Assembly (NCBI GenBank): GCA_028280415.1
Contig: JANQLV010000027.1
Location: 62,001 to 126,000 of the forward strand
Direction of reading: 5' to 3'
DNA: 64,000 nt
From: Saprospiraceae bacterium
Lineage (GTDB): Bacteria; Bacteroidota; Bacteroidia; Chitinophagales; Saprospiraceae
In this document: positions 51,527 through 61,662 of the stretch, piece by piece
How the letters are laid out: every line of letters begins with the position of its first letter
Position numbering within the stretch: position 1 is the first letter of the stretch
Translations under genes and position numbers: made by a program
The notes under the pieces: model-generated
Database searches by the model: none
The model's input: the letters and a program-made list of their open reading frames with translations, nothing else
What the model was told of the DNA's origin: nothing

Positions 51527-52627
51527 ATGATAGGTTGGCGGTTTTCAGAATTCGATGGAAGTAAAGCCGGGGGTTCTCCTTTCGATAGATTGTTAAAAGT
51601 TTTTCAGGAACTGTTAGTATATACCTCCGGTGATGTGCGAGAAGCACTCAGCTGGTTGACCGAACTAGATCGGGAATACAAACTTACCACGCCCGATTAT
51701 GGAATGGCTGATTTTATTCAGGATTTGATTGATAAGGGGTACATCCAGCAGGAAGACCCTCAAAATCCGGGTTTTGTACCAACAGCAAAAATGGAAATTG
51801 CTTTACGCCAAAAAGCACTTAATGATATATTCAGTGAACTCAAAAAATCCAAACGGGGGAACCACAATACAAAACTGAGTGGTAAAGGCGACGAATTCAC
51901 TTCTGATTTGCGTCCTTATGAGTTTGGTGATAAACTCGAAAATATTTCCGTTTCCGATTCTTTACGCAATGCCCAGATCAATCACGGGATTGATGATTTC
52001 AAATTGACTCATGATGATCTGGAAGTACATGAGACTTATTATCAAAGCCAGATGAGTACAGTTTTGATGATCGATATCTCGCATTCAATGATCCTTTACG
52101 GCGAGGACCGGATCACTCCGGCTAAGAAAGTGGCCATGGCTCTAAGCGAGTTGATTACTACCCGTTATCCGAAGGATACCCTTGATATCATCGTTTTTGG
52201 AAATGATGCCTGGCAAATCGAAATTAAAGACCTCCCCTATCTTCAGGTTGGCCCTTATCACACGAATACCGTAGCCGGGCTCGAATTATCTATGGATATT
52301 TTGCGGAAACGCAGGAATCCCAACAAACAAATCTTTATGATCACCGATGGTAAACCAACCTGTATCAAAAAAGGGAAAAGGTATATCAAAAACAGTTTCG
52401 GTCTGGATCGCAATATTGTCAATCGAACGCTCAACCTCGCTACGCGTTGTCGCAAAATGAATATCCCGATTACTACTTTTATGATTGCCCGTGATCCTTA
52501 TCTGGTCAAGTTCGTTGACGCTTTCACTAAAGCCAATAATGGTAAAGCTTTTTACAGTAGCTTGCAGGGCCTGGGTGAATTCATTTTTAAAGATTATAAG
52601 CAAAACAAGGGCCGACGGTACAGGTAG
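51527..52627 (+). CDS. Von Willebrand factor A (vWA) domain protein
   Basis: 366 residues. A helical N-terminal region of about 170 residues precedes a vWA domain with a complete MIDAS, MIDISHSM (D183, S185, S187), a middle Thr region in TNTVAGLELSM, and a late Asp in MITDGKPTC. The N-terminal sequence (GWRFSEFDGSKAGGSPFDRL) resembles the CoxE/BatA-like vWA proteins that work with MoxR-type AAA+ ATPases. No such ATPase lies beside it. No signal peptide or membrane span, so it is cytoplasmic. Partner and role unknown. Confidence 0.78.
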   Translation: MIGWRFSEFDGSKAGGSPFDRLLKVFQELLVYTSGDVREALSWLTELDREYKLTTPDYGMADFIQDLIDKGYIQQEDPQNPGFVPTAKMEIALRQKALNDIFSELKKSKRGNHNTKLSGKGDEFTSDLRPYEFGDKLENISVSDSLRNAQINHGIDDFKLTHDDLEVHETYYQSQMSTVLMIDISHSMILYGEDRITPAKKVAMALSELITTRYPKDTLDIIVFGNDAWQIEIKDLPYLQVGPYHTNTVAGLELSMDILRKRRNPNKQIFMITDGKPTCIKKGKRYIKNSFGLDRNIVNRTLNLATRCRKMNIPITTFMIARDPYLVKFVDAFTKANNGKAFYSSLQGLGEFIFKDYKQNKGRRYR

Positions 52628-52690
52628 GTAGTACAAATTCCATTTTCTACACGCCCATTAAAACAAGCGAATTACTCCTTTAGAAACAGA

Positions 52691-53485
52691 TCATCTGTTC
52701 TTTTCAGGATTAGTTTTGGCGATAGTTTTTTCCACGAAAGTGGTTTCAGGGAATGCTTTTAGAAGATATTGCGCTGTATCGTTTGTTTCAGTATTGAAAA
52801 TCAAAAGTCCTTCGCTTATCGCATCGAGCTGATCGATCAATTGGCCATCCGCATTCCAAACCGCAGTATGTCCACAGCTCAAAAAATCATCACAGTGGCC
52901 AATGTAATTAGACATCAAAACGGGCATATTGTACTTTTTGGCGATAAGCGGAAAGTGTCGAAAAGCTTTTTTCACCCCTTCCTCTGATTTGGCAACACTG
53001 GCTATATAAATATCCGCAGCATTTTGATAAGCATTTTCCGAATGCTCCGCTTGCAAACTCTCGTAGCAAATAGCCGGAGCAATCTTTTTATCCTTATTAG
53101 TCAAAAAGATTTGTTTATGACCGGGAACAAAAAAAGGCAGTTCATCACGGTGCAACAATTGCTTCGAATAAAGCTGTACTGGACGGTCCGGATGAAAAAA
53201 CGCCATGCTGATTTGAATACCATTTTCGGAACGAGTCGGAATACCCATTCCGATACTGATATTTTTTGCATGACTCAATGTTTGCAAAACTTCCAGACGG
53301 TTATCCTCCGGACTCAGTGCCAATTTTGCCGCGAGCCGAGGTTCATAACTCGTGAGAGATAGTTCCGGAAAAAAGATTAAATCCGCATGTTGTCCTGCGG
53401 CAAAATCAGCAAAATAACAATGCTTTTCAAGACTGGCTAAAAGATCGTCTTTGCGGGCCTCAATCTGTGCGATAGCTATTTTCAT
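52691..53485 (-). CDS. Carbon-nitrogen hydrolase (nitrilase superfamily)
   Basis: 264 residues. The Glu-Lys-Cys triad is complete: E41 in FFPELSLTSY, K108 in YSKQLLH and C140 in APAICYESLQ. The family hydrolyses amides or nitriles; small members of about 260 residues include omega-amidase and other repair enzymes. The substrate is not determined. It starts 6 bp after the TMTC-like gene on the same strand, so the two are likely co-transcribed. Confidence 0.85.
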   Translation of the reverse strand: MKIAIAQIEARKDDLLASLEKHCYFADFAAGQHADLIFFPELSLTSYEPRLAAKLALSPEDNRLEVLQTLSHAKNISIGMGIPTRSENGIQISMAFFHPDRPVQLYSKQLLHRDELPFFVPGHKQIFLTNKDKKIAPAICYESLQAEHSENAYQNAADIYIASVAKSEEGVKKAFRHFPLIAKKYNMPVLMSNYIGHCDDFLSCGHTAVWNADGQLIDQLDAISEGLLIFNTETNDTAQYLLKAFPETTFVEKTIAKTNPEKNR

Positions 53486-53491
53486 TTTGTA

Positions 53492-55426
53492 TTACTTGCG
53501 CAGGCCCGGATCAAGTTGATAAGCTTTCTCCAGCCATATTTTAGCATTCGCGGTGTCCCCCATATCCCGATAAACCGTACCGATGTATAAAGTAATCGTC
53601 GCATTATTGGGATCGTATTTCAGCGCTTCCTGATATTCGCGTAAAGCCAGATCATATTGCTTACTCATAGCATAAGCACTTCCAAGATTGCGCCGAGCAT
53701 CTACAAAACGCGGATCGTATTTTATTGCATTTTTATAAGCATTAATAGCATCCGCTATTCGTCCGGTTTCAAAATAAATTGTTCCCATATTACTGTAAAC
53801 TTTCGAGTTCGGTTTCAGCGCAATAGATTTTTCATAATCTTTAATGGCCTGCTCAAAGTTTTTACCCCGGTAAAAAAGCAAACCTCTCTGTCCGTAAGCA
53901 TCCGAATAATCTGGTGTCAGTTCAATGGCCCGGTTGAACTGAGCCAAAGCCTTATCCCAATACTCCTTCCGCTTAGCATCATCCGTAGCCGCTATACCGA
54001 TTTTGTTGAGTTCCAGGCCATAATGGTAATTGAGTTTTGCACTATTAGGAGCTATTTTGATATCCGCTTCATAAAGAGAATAGCTGTTTTCCCAAACCGT
54101 ATTACGGGTATAGGTTTTTACCGCATAAGCCAGAGCAATCAGCCCGACTATAAGTACAGGGGTTTTGTATTGCTTAAAAAAGGTCTTAAAATTTCTGGCT
54201 TTATTGTCCATTTCTGATTTAGTCAGTTGGACCACCAATACAGCCAGCACAATTGCATATCCGAGACTTGGAGCGTACATGAGGCGGTCTCCGTATGAGG
54301 TTCCGATTTTAATAATCATATTGCTGAAAATCGAAAAAGTAATCAGAAAATAGAGTATACCGAAAGCCAAGAGGTTTTTCTTTTTTAGATTGAGGACCGC
54401 CCATATGCCCATACCGATAAAAATCAAAAGGCTCAATAATACACGCCAGTCTCCCCAATCGACAATCGTATATTGCGGATAACCAAAATCCGAACCCAGG
54501 GGATGTGGAAAGACCAGGTTTTTCAGATACTTCCCCCCTAGCATAAAAGCCGTTGACAATTCTTCTCCTTTTCCAGAAGCCTGCGCCAATACATTATCCA
54601 GTGCAGAAATATCGGTTGATCCGGCAGATATACTGCCAAGAACCTGCTTTCTGACCAGTAAATAAATGCTTGCAGGAACTAAAAATAAAGCACTGGTAAT
54701 CACCGCTTTGGAAGTTTCTTTTTTTATAAAAAAATAAGCTACCAGCGGAAAAACAGCCAGGAAAGTAATGGCACTTTCTTTTGAAAACATACTGATCGTA
54801 TAAAACAAAAGTGCCAAGAGCAGCCATTTGAGGTCTTTATAACTGATATATTTCCAAAAACCATAAATAGCCAAAACGGAAAACAAAAAAGCAAGTATTT
54901 CATCTCTGCTTTTGATATTGGCGACTACTTCTACATGAATAGGGTGACTTACAAATATCAGCGTTACCAAAAAGGGAATCAAGGGCCCCCGGTCCCTCAG
55001 CAATTTGCAGAGTGTCCAGAAGAGTAAAAATGCTGTGAGCGCATACAATAACACATTTACAAAATGATAAAACCCGGGACTATCTTCAGCTATTTCCCAT
55101 TCTACAGCGAACATTGCCAGAGACATTGGACGGTAGAGTGTACCGGGGCTGTTCCAGTAACCGTATCGGTAATGCCTGGTAAAAATCTCTTTCAATCCCC
55201 CCAATCCCTTCTTCGTTACATAATTCTCTTTTATCGCGGAATAGTCATCGAGGGCGTAATCGTGACTCAGGGTATTTGTATAAATTAAAAAAGCAAAGAT
55301 TGCCAGGATTGCTCCCAAGCCAATTAGCAAAGAACGATCAGCTGATTTTTTTCCGGATTTGACCGAACGGGATGATGCTTTCGCTGCCTTGGAGTTCGTA
55401 TTCTTACCTTTTTTCTTTTTTGACAT
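53492..55426 (-). CDS. TMTC-like multi-span membrane protein with C-terminal TPR repeats
   Basis: 644 residues from the ATG at 55426 (MSKKKKGKNTNSKAAKASSR); the frame runs on upstream only from TTG. A basic N-terminus is followed by about ten hydrophobic helices with the GT-C-like acidic pair SHDYALDDYSAIK just after the first, as in TMTC/protein O-mannosyltransferase-like proteins. The last 180 residues have five TPR units (NFEQAIKDYEKSIALKPNSK, then ADAINAYKNAIKYDPRFVDA, and so on). Likely a membrane glycosyltransferase or complex assembly factor; substrate not inferable. Confidence 0.75.
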   Translation of the reverse strand: MSKKKKGKNTNSKAAKASSRSVKSGKKSADRSLLIGLGAILAIFAFLIYTNTLSHDYALDDYSAIKENYVTKKGLGGLKEIFTRHYRYGYWNSPGTLYRPMSLAMFAVEWEIAEDSPGFYHFVNVLLYALTAFLLFWTLCKLLRDRGPLIPFLVTLIFVSHPIHVEVVANIKSRDEILAFLFSVLAIYGFWKYISYKDLKWLLLALLFYTISMFSKESAITFLAVFPLVAYFFIKKETSKAVITSALFLVPASIYLLVRKQVLGSISAGSTDISALDNVLAQASGKGEELSTAFMLGGKYLKNLVFPHPLGSDFGYPQYTIVDWGDWRVLLSLLIFIGMGIWAVLNLKKKNLLAFGILYFLITFSIFSNMIIKIGTSYGDRLMYAPSLGYAIVLAVLVVQLTKSEMDNKARNFKTFFKQYKTPVLIVGLIALAYAVKTYTRNTVWENSYSLYEADIKIAPNSAKLNYHYGLELNKIGIAATDDAKRKEYWDKALAQFNRAIELTPDYSDAYGQRGLLFYRGKNFEQAIKDYEKSIALKPNSKVYSNMGTIYFETGRIADAINAYKNAIKYDPRFVDARRNLGSAYAMSKQYDLALREYQEALKYDPNNATITLYIGTVYRDMGDTANAKIWLEKAYQLDPGLRK

Positions 55427-56322
55427 GTTTGAAGTCGGTTTACAGGCTAATTTACTTTCTAATTGTCTTTTGACAAAACTATTTAGAATATTAGGCTGGA
55501 ATGATTGGGTAGTACAGCAGAATGTACCAAAGCTCAATGAATCAAAACAGATTCATCGATTGAATTTTTCGAAAAACGTTTTAGGTTTATACTCAATATC
55601 TATACACTTATTTCAACATCATAAACTGGGCACAATATTACCCTGAGTGAGCCTGAGCTTATCCAATATAGTTTCCCGGCTCTTCTTACATTATCAGATT
55701 ACAAAACACTTATATATTAAGAGGCCCATCCATCTTTTGAATTATAATCAATTAAATTACAAGCGTTTGAACATTATAAAATAAATGAATAACTATTGTT
55801 TACCATATTATTCAAACTTCACCTGGCGATCAAAATAGAACAATCAAAAAAATTCTGATAAAAAAAGACAATATTTTTTGCTTATTGTAAAAAATACACC
55901 TACATTAGCAAAGCAATATATTATTGCGAAAATCATACTGATCACAGGATAGCATTTTATAAAAAAGGTGCTAGACTAATAAATATTTTAAAAGATTATC
56001 CGACCTCTAATAAAAGTTTTTTGGTTAAATGGTTTAAAATTAAATGGTAGTACTTTTTTAAGACCTTCGGGTCTTAATTCTTTCATAATAACAGTCGGGT
56101 AATTTCTTAAAGAGCGAAGTGCAGTAGACTTCGCTCTTTTCTTTTTAGCATCATTTTTATATGAGATTCTTTGGGTTTTCTATAAAATACATTTCTTCTA
56201 GTATCAAATTTTCGCAAATGATGGCTATATTACCTGCCTGAAAACGTGTACTGCTACCAACTACCAATCCAAGATTTAATACCTGAGAGTTTTATCAGAA
56301 CGGTTATGAAAAAGCCTAAATT
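55427..56322. other. Large divergent intergenic region
   Basis: 896 bp, A+T-rich, between the divergent TMTC-like and symporter genes. No coding frame convinces. It carries two plus-strand hairpins (56058-56077 and 56109-56139, the latter followed by a T-run) described as a candidate RNA, and must hold both promoters. Confidence 0.55.
56058..56146 (+). ncRNA. Candidate small RNA or regulatory leader ending in a strong terminator
   Basis: TTAAGACC-TTCG-GGTCTTAA (56058-56077), an 8-bp stem with the stable UUCG tetraloop, is followed 31 nt later by a perfect 12-bp stem AAAGAGCGAAGT / ACTTCGCTCTTT (56109-56139) and TCTTTTT. No gene upstream on this strand explains the terminator, since the left neighbour is transcribed away. 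It is either an independent small RNA or a 5' leader with attenuation before the symporter gene 176 bp downstream. The 5' end is not defined; coordinates cover the visible structure only. Confidence 0.42.
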
Positions 56323-58035
56323 ATGAATGTAACTTTAGACACTATTGATTTTATAGTTATTGCGGTCTATTTCATTGGTATTATTGTTTATGGGATATCT
56401 CAATCCAAGCGTGCCTCTTCGGAGGAATATTTTCTGGGGGGACGAAGTCTGACCTGGCCCGTAGTTGGTATTTCGCTTTTTGCTGCCAACATCTCCAGTT
56501 CAACCCTGATCGGATTGGCTGGTTCCGCCTATATTCTGGATATGACTGTTTATAATTACGAGTGGTATGCAGTGATTGTTTTAGTCTTTTTCGCTATCTT
56601 CTTTTTACCTTTTTATTTAAAGAGCGGTGTATATACCATGCCTGAGTTTTTGGAAAAACGTTATGATGCAAAATCCAGGTATTATTTCTCATTCATAACA
56701 GTGGTTGGAAATGTATTGATTGATACTGCTGCTTCACTTTATGTAGGCACGCTCGTTCTAAGTCTGATCTTTCCCGGACTTGAGCCCTGGATGGTGATTG
56801 TCATACTCGCTTTTTCGGCGGCAGCCTATACCATTCCGGGTGGTCTCAACTCTGTAGTAAAAACGGAAGTGATTCAGGCGATTGTATTGATCTTCGGATC
56901 GATTATTCTAACCTATTACGGTTTGAGCAAGGTCGGCGGCTGGAGCGGAATGCTCTCTCAGTTGGATCAATTGAACGCCAGTGGAGCAATTGATAAAAAT
57001 GCTTCTCAAGCGCTGAGTATCGTCCGGGATAATAATGGCCCCTGGTGGAAAGCGACCGAAGGCGGCCCTATTGTTCCCTGGTGGGGATTGCTAACCGGTG
57101 TGCCTCTATTGGGTTTCTATTTCTGGGCGAATAATCAATTTATGGTACAGCGGGTATTGAGCTCCAAGAATCTGAACCACGGTCGCTGGGGAGCGCTTTT
57201 CGCGGGATTGCTCAAGCTTCCCGTAATCCTGATCATGGTGATTCCCGGAACGATCGCCTACCTTTTGTATCGAAATAAATCTTTTAGCTATGCAGTACCC
57301 AGTTCGGATGTGAACCCTGATGGTATCTGTGCAAATTTGCTTAACTGTCAGGACTTCACCTACCCTACCCTGATTTTTGACCTTTTACCTACGGGGCTTC
57401 TGGGCCTGGTAGTCGCAGGACTATTAGCTGCCATGATGAGTAGTATCTCCGCTACCTTTAACTCCGCATCTACCCTGATCACTATGGATTTTGTCAATAA
57501 AATCCGTCCCAATATGACGAGCAAACAACTGGTAAGAAGCGGTCAGATTTCCACATTGATCCTGGTCATTCTGGCTTCGCTCTGGGCACCACAAATCGGG
57601 AAGTACGGTGATTTATTCAAATACTTACAGGATATCCTGGGTTATATTGCCCCGCCGATTGTCTCCGCCTTTATTCTGGGATTATTCTGGAAAAGAGCGA
57701 ACAGCATTGGCAGCATACTTAGTTTGCTTTTCGGATTGATCATGTCTTTTATCTGGGTAGCGGGAATCATTGCGGAGATTGATCATTGGTTTTTTCAAAT
57801 GCACTTCCTGCTGCGTACTACCGTCTTGTTCATTTTATGCCTAATCGTACACATCGCTGTTAGCTTAGCCACTCCAGCGCCAAGCGAAGCAAAGCTACAG
57901 GGCATGATCTGGACGCCAAAATTGATCAAGGAAGAAACAGAGGAGCTTTCTGCCCTGCCCTGGTATCTTAACTATCGTTACTTGTCCGTACTTTTATTAT
58001 TGATTACGGCAATGGTAGTTGGTTATTTTTGGTAA
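56323..58035 (+). CDS. Sodium:solute symporter (SSS family, SGLT-like)
   Basis: 570 residues and about 14 hydrophobic helices. The N-terminal SSS signature EEYFLGGRSLTWPVVGISLF, followed by AANISSSTLIGLAGSAY, is the SGLT-type sodium-site region, and GLAGLLAAMMSS-like text is present as VVAGLLAAMMSSISATFNSA. Size and pattern match bacterial Na+/sugar cotransporters. It differs from the symporter at 6440: no long hydrophilic insertion and a standard length. Substrate probably a sugar (inference). It is followed by a strong terminator, so it is monocistronic. Confidence 0.88.
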   Translation: MNVTLDTIDFIVIAVYFIGIIVYGISQSKRASSEEYFLGGRSLTWPVVGISLFAANISSSTLIGLAGSAYILDMTVYNYEWYAVIVLVFFAIFFLPFYLKSGVYTMPEFLEKRYDAKSRYYFSFITVVGNVLIDTAASLYVGTLVLSLIFPGLEPWMVIVILAFSAAAYTIPGGLNSVVKTEVIQAIVLIFGSIILTYYGLSKVGGWSGMLSQLDQLNASGAIDKNASQALSIVRDNNGPWWKATEGGPIVPWWGLLTGVPLLGFYFWANNQFMVQRVLSSKNLNHGRWGALFAGLLKLPVILIMVIPGTIAYLLYRNKSFSYAVPSSDVNPDGICANLLNCQDFTYPTLIFDLLPTGLLGLVVAGLLAAMMSSISATFNSASTLITMDFVNKIRPNMTSKQLVRSGQISTLILVILASLWAPQIGKYGDLFKYLQDILGYIAPPIVSAFILGLFWKRANSIGSILSLLFGLIMSFIWVAGIIAEIDHWFFQMHFLLRTTVLFILCLIVHIAVSLATPAPSEAKLQGMIWTPKLIKEETEELSALPWYLNYRYLSVLLLLITAMVVGYFW

Positions 58036-58066
58036 AAAATTGCTTTTCGATTCTTCACTTCAAACT

Positions 58067-58118
58067 AGTAAACTTGCTGAGTCCTGTTAAAATAACTCAG
58101 CAAGTTTACTCTGGTTTT
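58067..58118 (+). terminator. Intrinsic terminator after the SGLT-like gene
   Basis: Perfect 16-bp stem AGTAAACTTGCTGAGT / ACTCAGCAAGTTTACT with a 12-nt loop, then CTGGTTTTT. It starts 32 bp after the stop codon. Confidence 0.88.
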
Positions 58119-58204
58119 TACACCCTGTATCCAGAAATCAACCAGCGAGAAATGTTCAAGACAGCAGTCCTTTTTTCAAAAAAATTATTCCGAACATTTA
58201 AGGC

Positions 58205-58241
58205 AAAAAGAAAACAGGCTGAAGTTTTCCTTGCAGCCTGC
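58205..58241 (-). terminator. Intrinsic terminator of the leu operon
   Basis: Minus strand: GCAGGCTG / CAGCCTGT stem with a 12-nt loop, followed by TTTCTTTTT. It lies 55 bp after the leuA stop codon. Confidence 0.82.
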
Positions 58242-58295
58242 TTTGAAACCAAATTAAACCAATATTGATAAAACCAATGTTTTACTTAAACCAGA

Positions 58296-59834
58296 TTATG
58301 AAGCCATCCCCATCACTTTTTCTTCGGCCTTCACTGTTCTAAACTTCATTTTATTAATTGCATTTACATAGGCCTGTACCGAGGCCATTACAATATCATC
58401 ATGCTCTCCGTAACCAAAATACAGTTTGTCATTATACAGAACTCTCAGGCTTACTTTCCCGCCTTCCCGACTCCCGTGTACCAAAGAATCCACATCAAAA
58501 GTATCCAGTATCAGATGTTCTCCGATTATATTATTGATGGCATTGAGTGCAGCATTGATAGCACCACTTCCGGTAGCACTGGCACTGAACGGATTTCCAT
58601 CAATATTCAAAGCAACCGTCGCTACTGGTTTTAAAGGCTTGCTACCCGACACAACCTGTACATCACCTATCTCGATTTTATTATCGTCCAACTCTCCCCC
58701 CATCATCACAATCAGGTCATCATCGCAAATATCTTTATTACCATCTGCCATGATCAGGAATTTCTGATATACGTCTTCCAGTTCTTCTTTATCAATTTTA
58801 AAATCCAGCCGATTCAAATGATAACGCAAAGCGGCCTTTCCGCTCCTTGCTGTAAGGATGATAGAAGATTGATCTACCCCTACTTCTTCCGGAGCAATAA
58901 CCTCATAATTTTCGCGATGTTTAATCACACCATCCTGATGAATCCCGCTGGAATGTGCAAAGGCATTTGCTCCGACAATCGCTTTATTAGGCTGAACCGG
59001 CATATTCATCATCCCGGAAACCATTTGGCTGATTTTATTCAGTTGCCTGCTCTGAATATCGGTATGCATATTGAGCGTACTATGCGTTCTGATGATCATT
59101 GCTACTTCTTCCAGCGATGTGTTCCCGGCACGTTCTCCGATACCATTTATAGTTACTTCGACCTGACGCGCACCATTGGATATTCCGGCAATGGTATTCG
59201 CCGTGGCCATTCCCAAATCATTGTGACAATGAACGGAAAGAATAGCCTTATGAATATTCGAAACATGCTCCATCAGGTATTTGATTTTCTCTCCGTATTG
59301 CCAGGGCAGGCAATAGCCGGTAGTATCCGGAATATTGATAACTGTAGCACCAGCAGCAATAACTGCCTCAACCATTTGAGCGAGGTACTGATTATCCGCC
59401 CGGCCGGCATCTTCGGCATAAAACTCAATATCCTCAACGTACTTCTTTGCAAACTTCACGGCAGCTACCGCTCTTTCGATTACTTTTTCTCGTGTACTAT
59501 TGAATTTGTATTTAATATGGTAATCGGAAGATCCGATCCCGGTATGAATTCGTTTGCGCTTTGCATATTTTAAAGATTCGGCAGCAACTTCAATATCTTT
59601 CTCTACCGCACGGGTCAGGGCACAGATTACCGGATCGTTAACAGCTTTGGAAATTTCCATTACCGATTTATAATCTCCCGGACTGGAAATCGGGAATCCG
59701 GCTTCAATAACATCTACCCCTAATGTTTCTAATTCTTTGGCAATTAGTACTTTTTCATGAGTATCCAACTGACAGCCAGGCACTTGTTCACCATCTCTTA
59801 GAGTAGTATCGAAAATATAAATCTTGTTACTCAT
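58296..59834 (-). CDS. leuA: 2-isopropylmalate synthase
   Basis: 512 residues from the ATG at 59834 ([20 protein letters not shown]); an upstream ATG at 59879 would add 15 residues not typical of the family. The DRE-TIM barrel shows DTTLRDGEQ and the metal-binding HCHNDLGMA; the C-terminal part (about 380-500, [20 protein letters not shown], then [20 protein letters not shown]) is the LeuA allosteric dimerisation domain, so leucine feedback control is expected. It condenses acetyl-CoA and 2-oxoisovalerate, the first committed leucine step. Last gene of leuCDBA. Confidence 0.94.
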   Translation of the reverse strand: MSNKIYIFDTTLRDGEQVPGCQLDTHEKVLIAKELETLGVDVIEAGFPISSPGDYKSVMEISKAVNDPVICALTRAVEKDIEVAAESLKYAKRKRIHTGIGSSDYHIKYKFNSTREKVIERAVAAVKFAKKYVEDIEFYAEDAGRADNQYLAQMVEAVIAAGATVINIPDTTGYCLPWQYGEKIKYLMEHVSNIHKAILSVHCHNDLGMATANTIAGISNGARQVEVTINGIGERAGNTSLEEVAMIIRTHSTLNMHTDIQSRQLNKISQMVSGMMNMPVQPNKAIVGANAFAHSSGIHQDGVIKHRENYEVIAPEEVGVDQSSIILTARSGKAALRYHLNRLDFKIDKEELEDVYQKFLIMADGNKDICDDDLIVMMGGELDDNKIEIGDVQVVSGSKPLKPVATVALNIDGNPFSASATGSGAINAALNAINNIIGEHLILDTFDVDSLVHGSREGGKVSLRVLYNDKLYFGYGEHDDIVMASVQAYVNAINKMKFRTVKAEEKVMGMAS

Positions 59835-59890
59835 ATCTTTGCATTTATTTTTAACCATCGGCAAATCGAGCCGAGGCATTTTTCCAAAAA

Positions 59891-60991
59891 TTAAATTACG
59901 ACTGCCTGATTCAGTCGAACCTCAAGCGCCTGCATGACTTCTGTACCGATTTCATCCGTACCGATAATCATTGACTTGGGCGTTGTACTATCTGCAATAT
60001 CCCGGGTTCGGAATCCATCTTTCAATACATCATCTACAGCTTTGATAATACAATCTGCTTCGTCTTTCATATCAAAAGCAATATCCAGTAATAAAGCCGA
60101 GGAAAGAATTGTTGCTAAAGGATTGGCAATATTTTGCCCGGTAATATCCGGTGCAGAACCGTGGATGGGTTCGAATAATCCGACCTCTTTGCCTACCGAA
60201 GCAGAAGGCAGCATCCCTAGCGAACCGGAAATTTGTGAGGCTTCATCGGTTAGTATATCGCCAAACATATTAGCGGTTAAGACCACATCAAATTGTCGCG
60301 GATCGCGAATCAGTTGCATAGCTGCATTATCAACATACATATGTATAACTTCTACCTCGGGGTATTTTTTGCTCATTTCCTGAACAACATCCCGCCACAG
60401 GCGCGAAGTATCCAATACATTTGCTTTATCAACCGAATGCAGTTTTTTATTGCGCTTCATCGCTGCCTCAAATGCTCTTTCAGTAATCCGTTCTATCTCA
60501 AAGCGATTATACTCCATGGTATCATAGGCTCTCAGTTGATCCGGGCTTATGCCTCTTTCTCCGAAGTAAATTCCTCCGGTCAATTCGCGAAAGAAAAGAA
60601 TATCTGCTCCTTTAAGGATTTCAGGCTTCAGGCTACTTGCACCAATTAATTCATCAAAAATCTTGATTGGTCGAATATTCGTGTACAAACCCAATGCTTT
60701 CCGGATTCTCAAGAGCCCTTGCTCGGGACGTATCGTTTTGGAGGGATCGTAATCATAAGATGGATGACCGACCGCGCCCAGTAATACTGCTTTTGAAGAT
60801 TGGCATTTAACCAAGGTCTCTGTCGGTAGCGGATCACCCGTTGCTTCAATCGCACAATGACCAATCAGCCCTTGATCAAAAACAAAATCACATCCGAATC
60901 GCTCCCCGATGTATTGCAATACCTTCAGCCCCCATTCCGTCACTTCCGGACCGATTCCATCACCAGCTAATATTGTTATTTTGTTAGTCAT
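59891..60991 (-). CDS. leuB: 3-isopropylmalate dehydrogenase
   Basis: 366 residues. [19 protein letters not shown] at the start, the substrate motif [33 protein letters not shown] with the metal-binding Asp, and [20 protein letters not shown] with the NAD loop identify LeuB rather than isocitrate dehydrogenase. It oxidises and decarboxylates 3-isopropylmalate to 2-oxoisocaproate. It lies 33 bp after leuD and 56 bp before the leuA start. Confidence 0.95.
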   Translation of the reverse strand: MTNKITILAGDGIGPEVTEWGLKVLQYIGERFGCDFVFDQGLIGHCAIEATGDPLPTETLVKCQSSKAVLLGAVGHPSYDYDPSKTIRPEQGLLRIRKALGLYTNIRPIKIFDELIGASSLKPEILKGADILFFRELTGGIYFGERGISPDQLRAYDTMEYNRFEIERITERAFEAAMKRNKKLHSVDKANVLDTSRLWRDVVQEMSKKYPEVEVIHMYVDNAAMQLIRDPRQFDVVLTANMFGDILTDEASQISGSLGMLPSASVGKEVGLFEPIHGSAPDITGQNIANPLATILSSALLLDIAFDMKDEADCIIKAVDDVLKDGFRTRDIADSTTPKSMIIGTDEIGTEVMQALEVRLNQAVVI

Positions 60992-61024
60992 TGCTTTTTA
61001 AAATTTCTATTTATCAATATTGAT

Positions 61025-61606
61025 TTAAGCATATAAATGTGTCGCTTCAAATGCTTTTACGCGCGCTTCGAGTGCCAGTAAATAATCGATATCATCGTAA
61101 TTATTACGCAAACATTCTTTTTTATATGGATTGATTTCAAATGAACATTCCAAACCTTTGGCAGGAATGGTAAACAGCTGTTTTTCCAAATTGACTACTG
61201 CCTTTATTTGTGCCTCATCCGCCACAGCAGAAAATAATTTTTGCAGAAAATCCTCCGACACCTGTACCGGGAGAATGAAATTATTTAGAGCATTACTTTT
61301 AAAAATATCCGCAAAAAAACTGGAAACAACTACTTTGAATCCATAGTCTGCAATGGCCCAGGCCGCATGTTCCCTACTGGATCCGCAACCAAAATTTTTA
61401 CCTGCCAGCAGTATCCCTCCCTGGTATTCAGGATTATTGAGTACAAAACTATCTATCGGATTCCCTTGCTCATCGTATCGCCAGTCTCTAAACAGGTTTT
61501 CACCAAAGCCTTCTCTGCTCGTAGCTTTGAGAAAACGAGCAGGGATAATCTGATCCGTATCAACATTATCTATTTTGAGTGGGACTATGGTTGATTTTAT
61601 TATCAT
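61025..61606 (-). CDS. leuD: 3-isopropylmalate dehydratase small subunit
   Basis: 193 residues. The swivel-domain signature [20 protein letters not shown] and [20 protein letters not shown] are complete and specific for LeuD rather than aconitase. It forms the isomerase with LeuC, converting 2-isopropylmalate to 3-isopropylmalate. It is second in the operon, 56 bp after the leuC stop. Confidence 0.95.
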   Translation of the reverse strand: MIIKSTIVPLKIDNVDTDQIIPARFLKATSREGFGENLFRDWRYDEQGNPIDSFVLNNPEYQGGILLAGKNFGCGSSREHAAWAIADYGFKVVVSSFFADIFKSNALNNFILPVQVSEDFLQKLFSAVADEAQIKAVVNLEKQLFTIPAKGLECSFEINPYKKECLRNNYDDIDYLLALEARVKAFEATHLYA

Positions 61607-61662
61607 ATTACTTTTTTAAGTGTAAGCTACCTCGCGATTGAGCGGGAAGTACACTGCTTGTT

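Noticed and set aside
55427-55537. A 37-residue extension of the TMTC-like protein
   Set aside because: It opens with TTG and gives no plausible signal; the ATG at 55426 starts a basic, membrane-protein-like N-terminus.
58029-58268. A 79-residue frame after the SGLT-like gene
   Set aside because: It runs through two strong terminator hairpins and has no coding character.
58818-59573. A 251-residue plus-strand frame inside leuA
   Set aside because: It is antisense to a strongly conserved enzyme; the peptide shows no family features.
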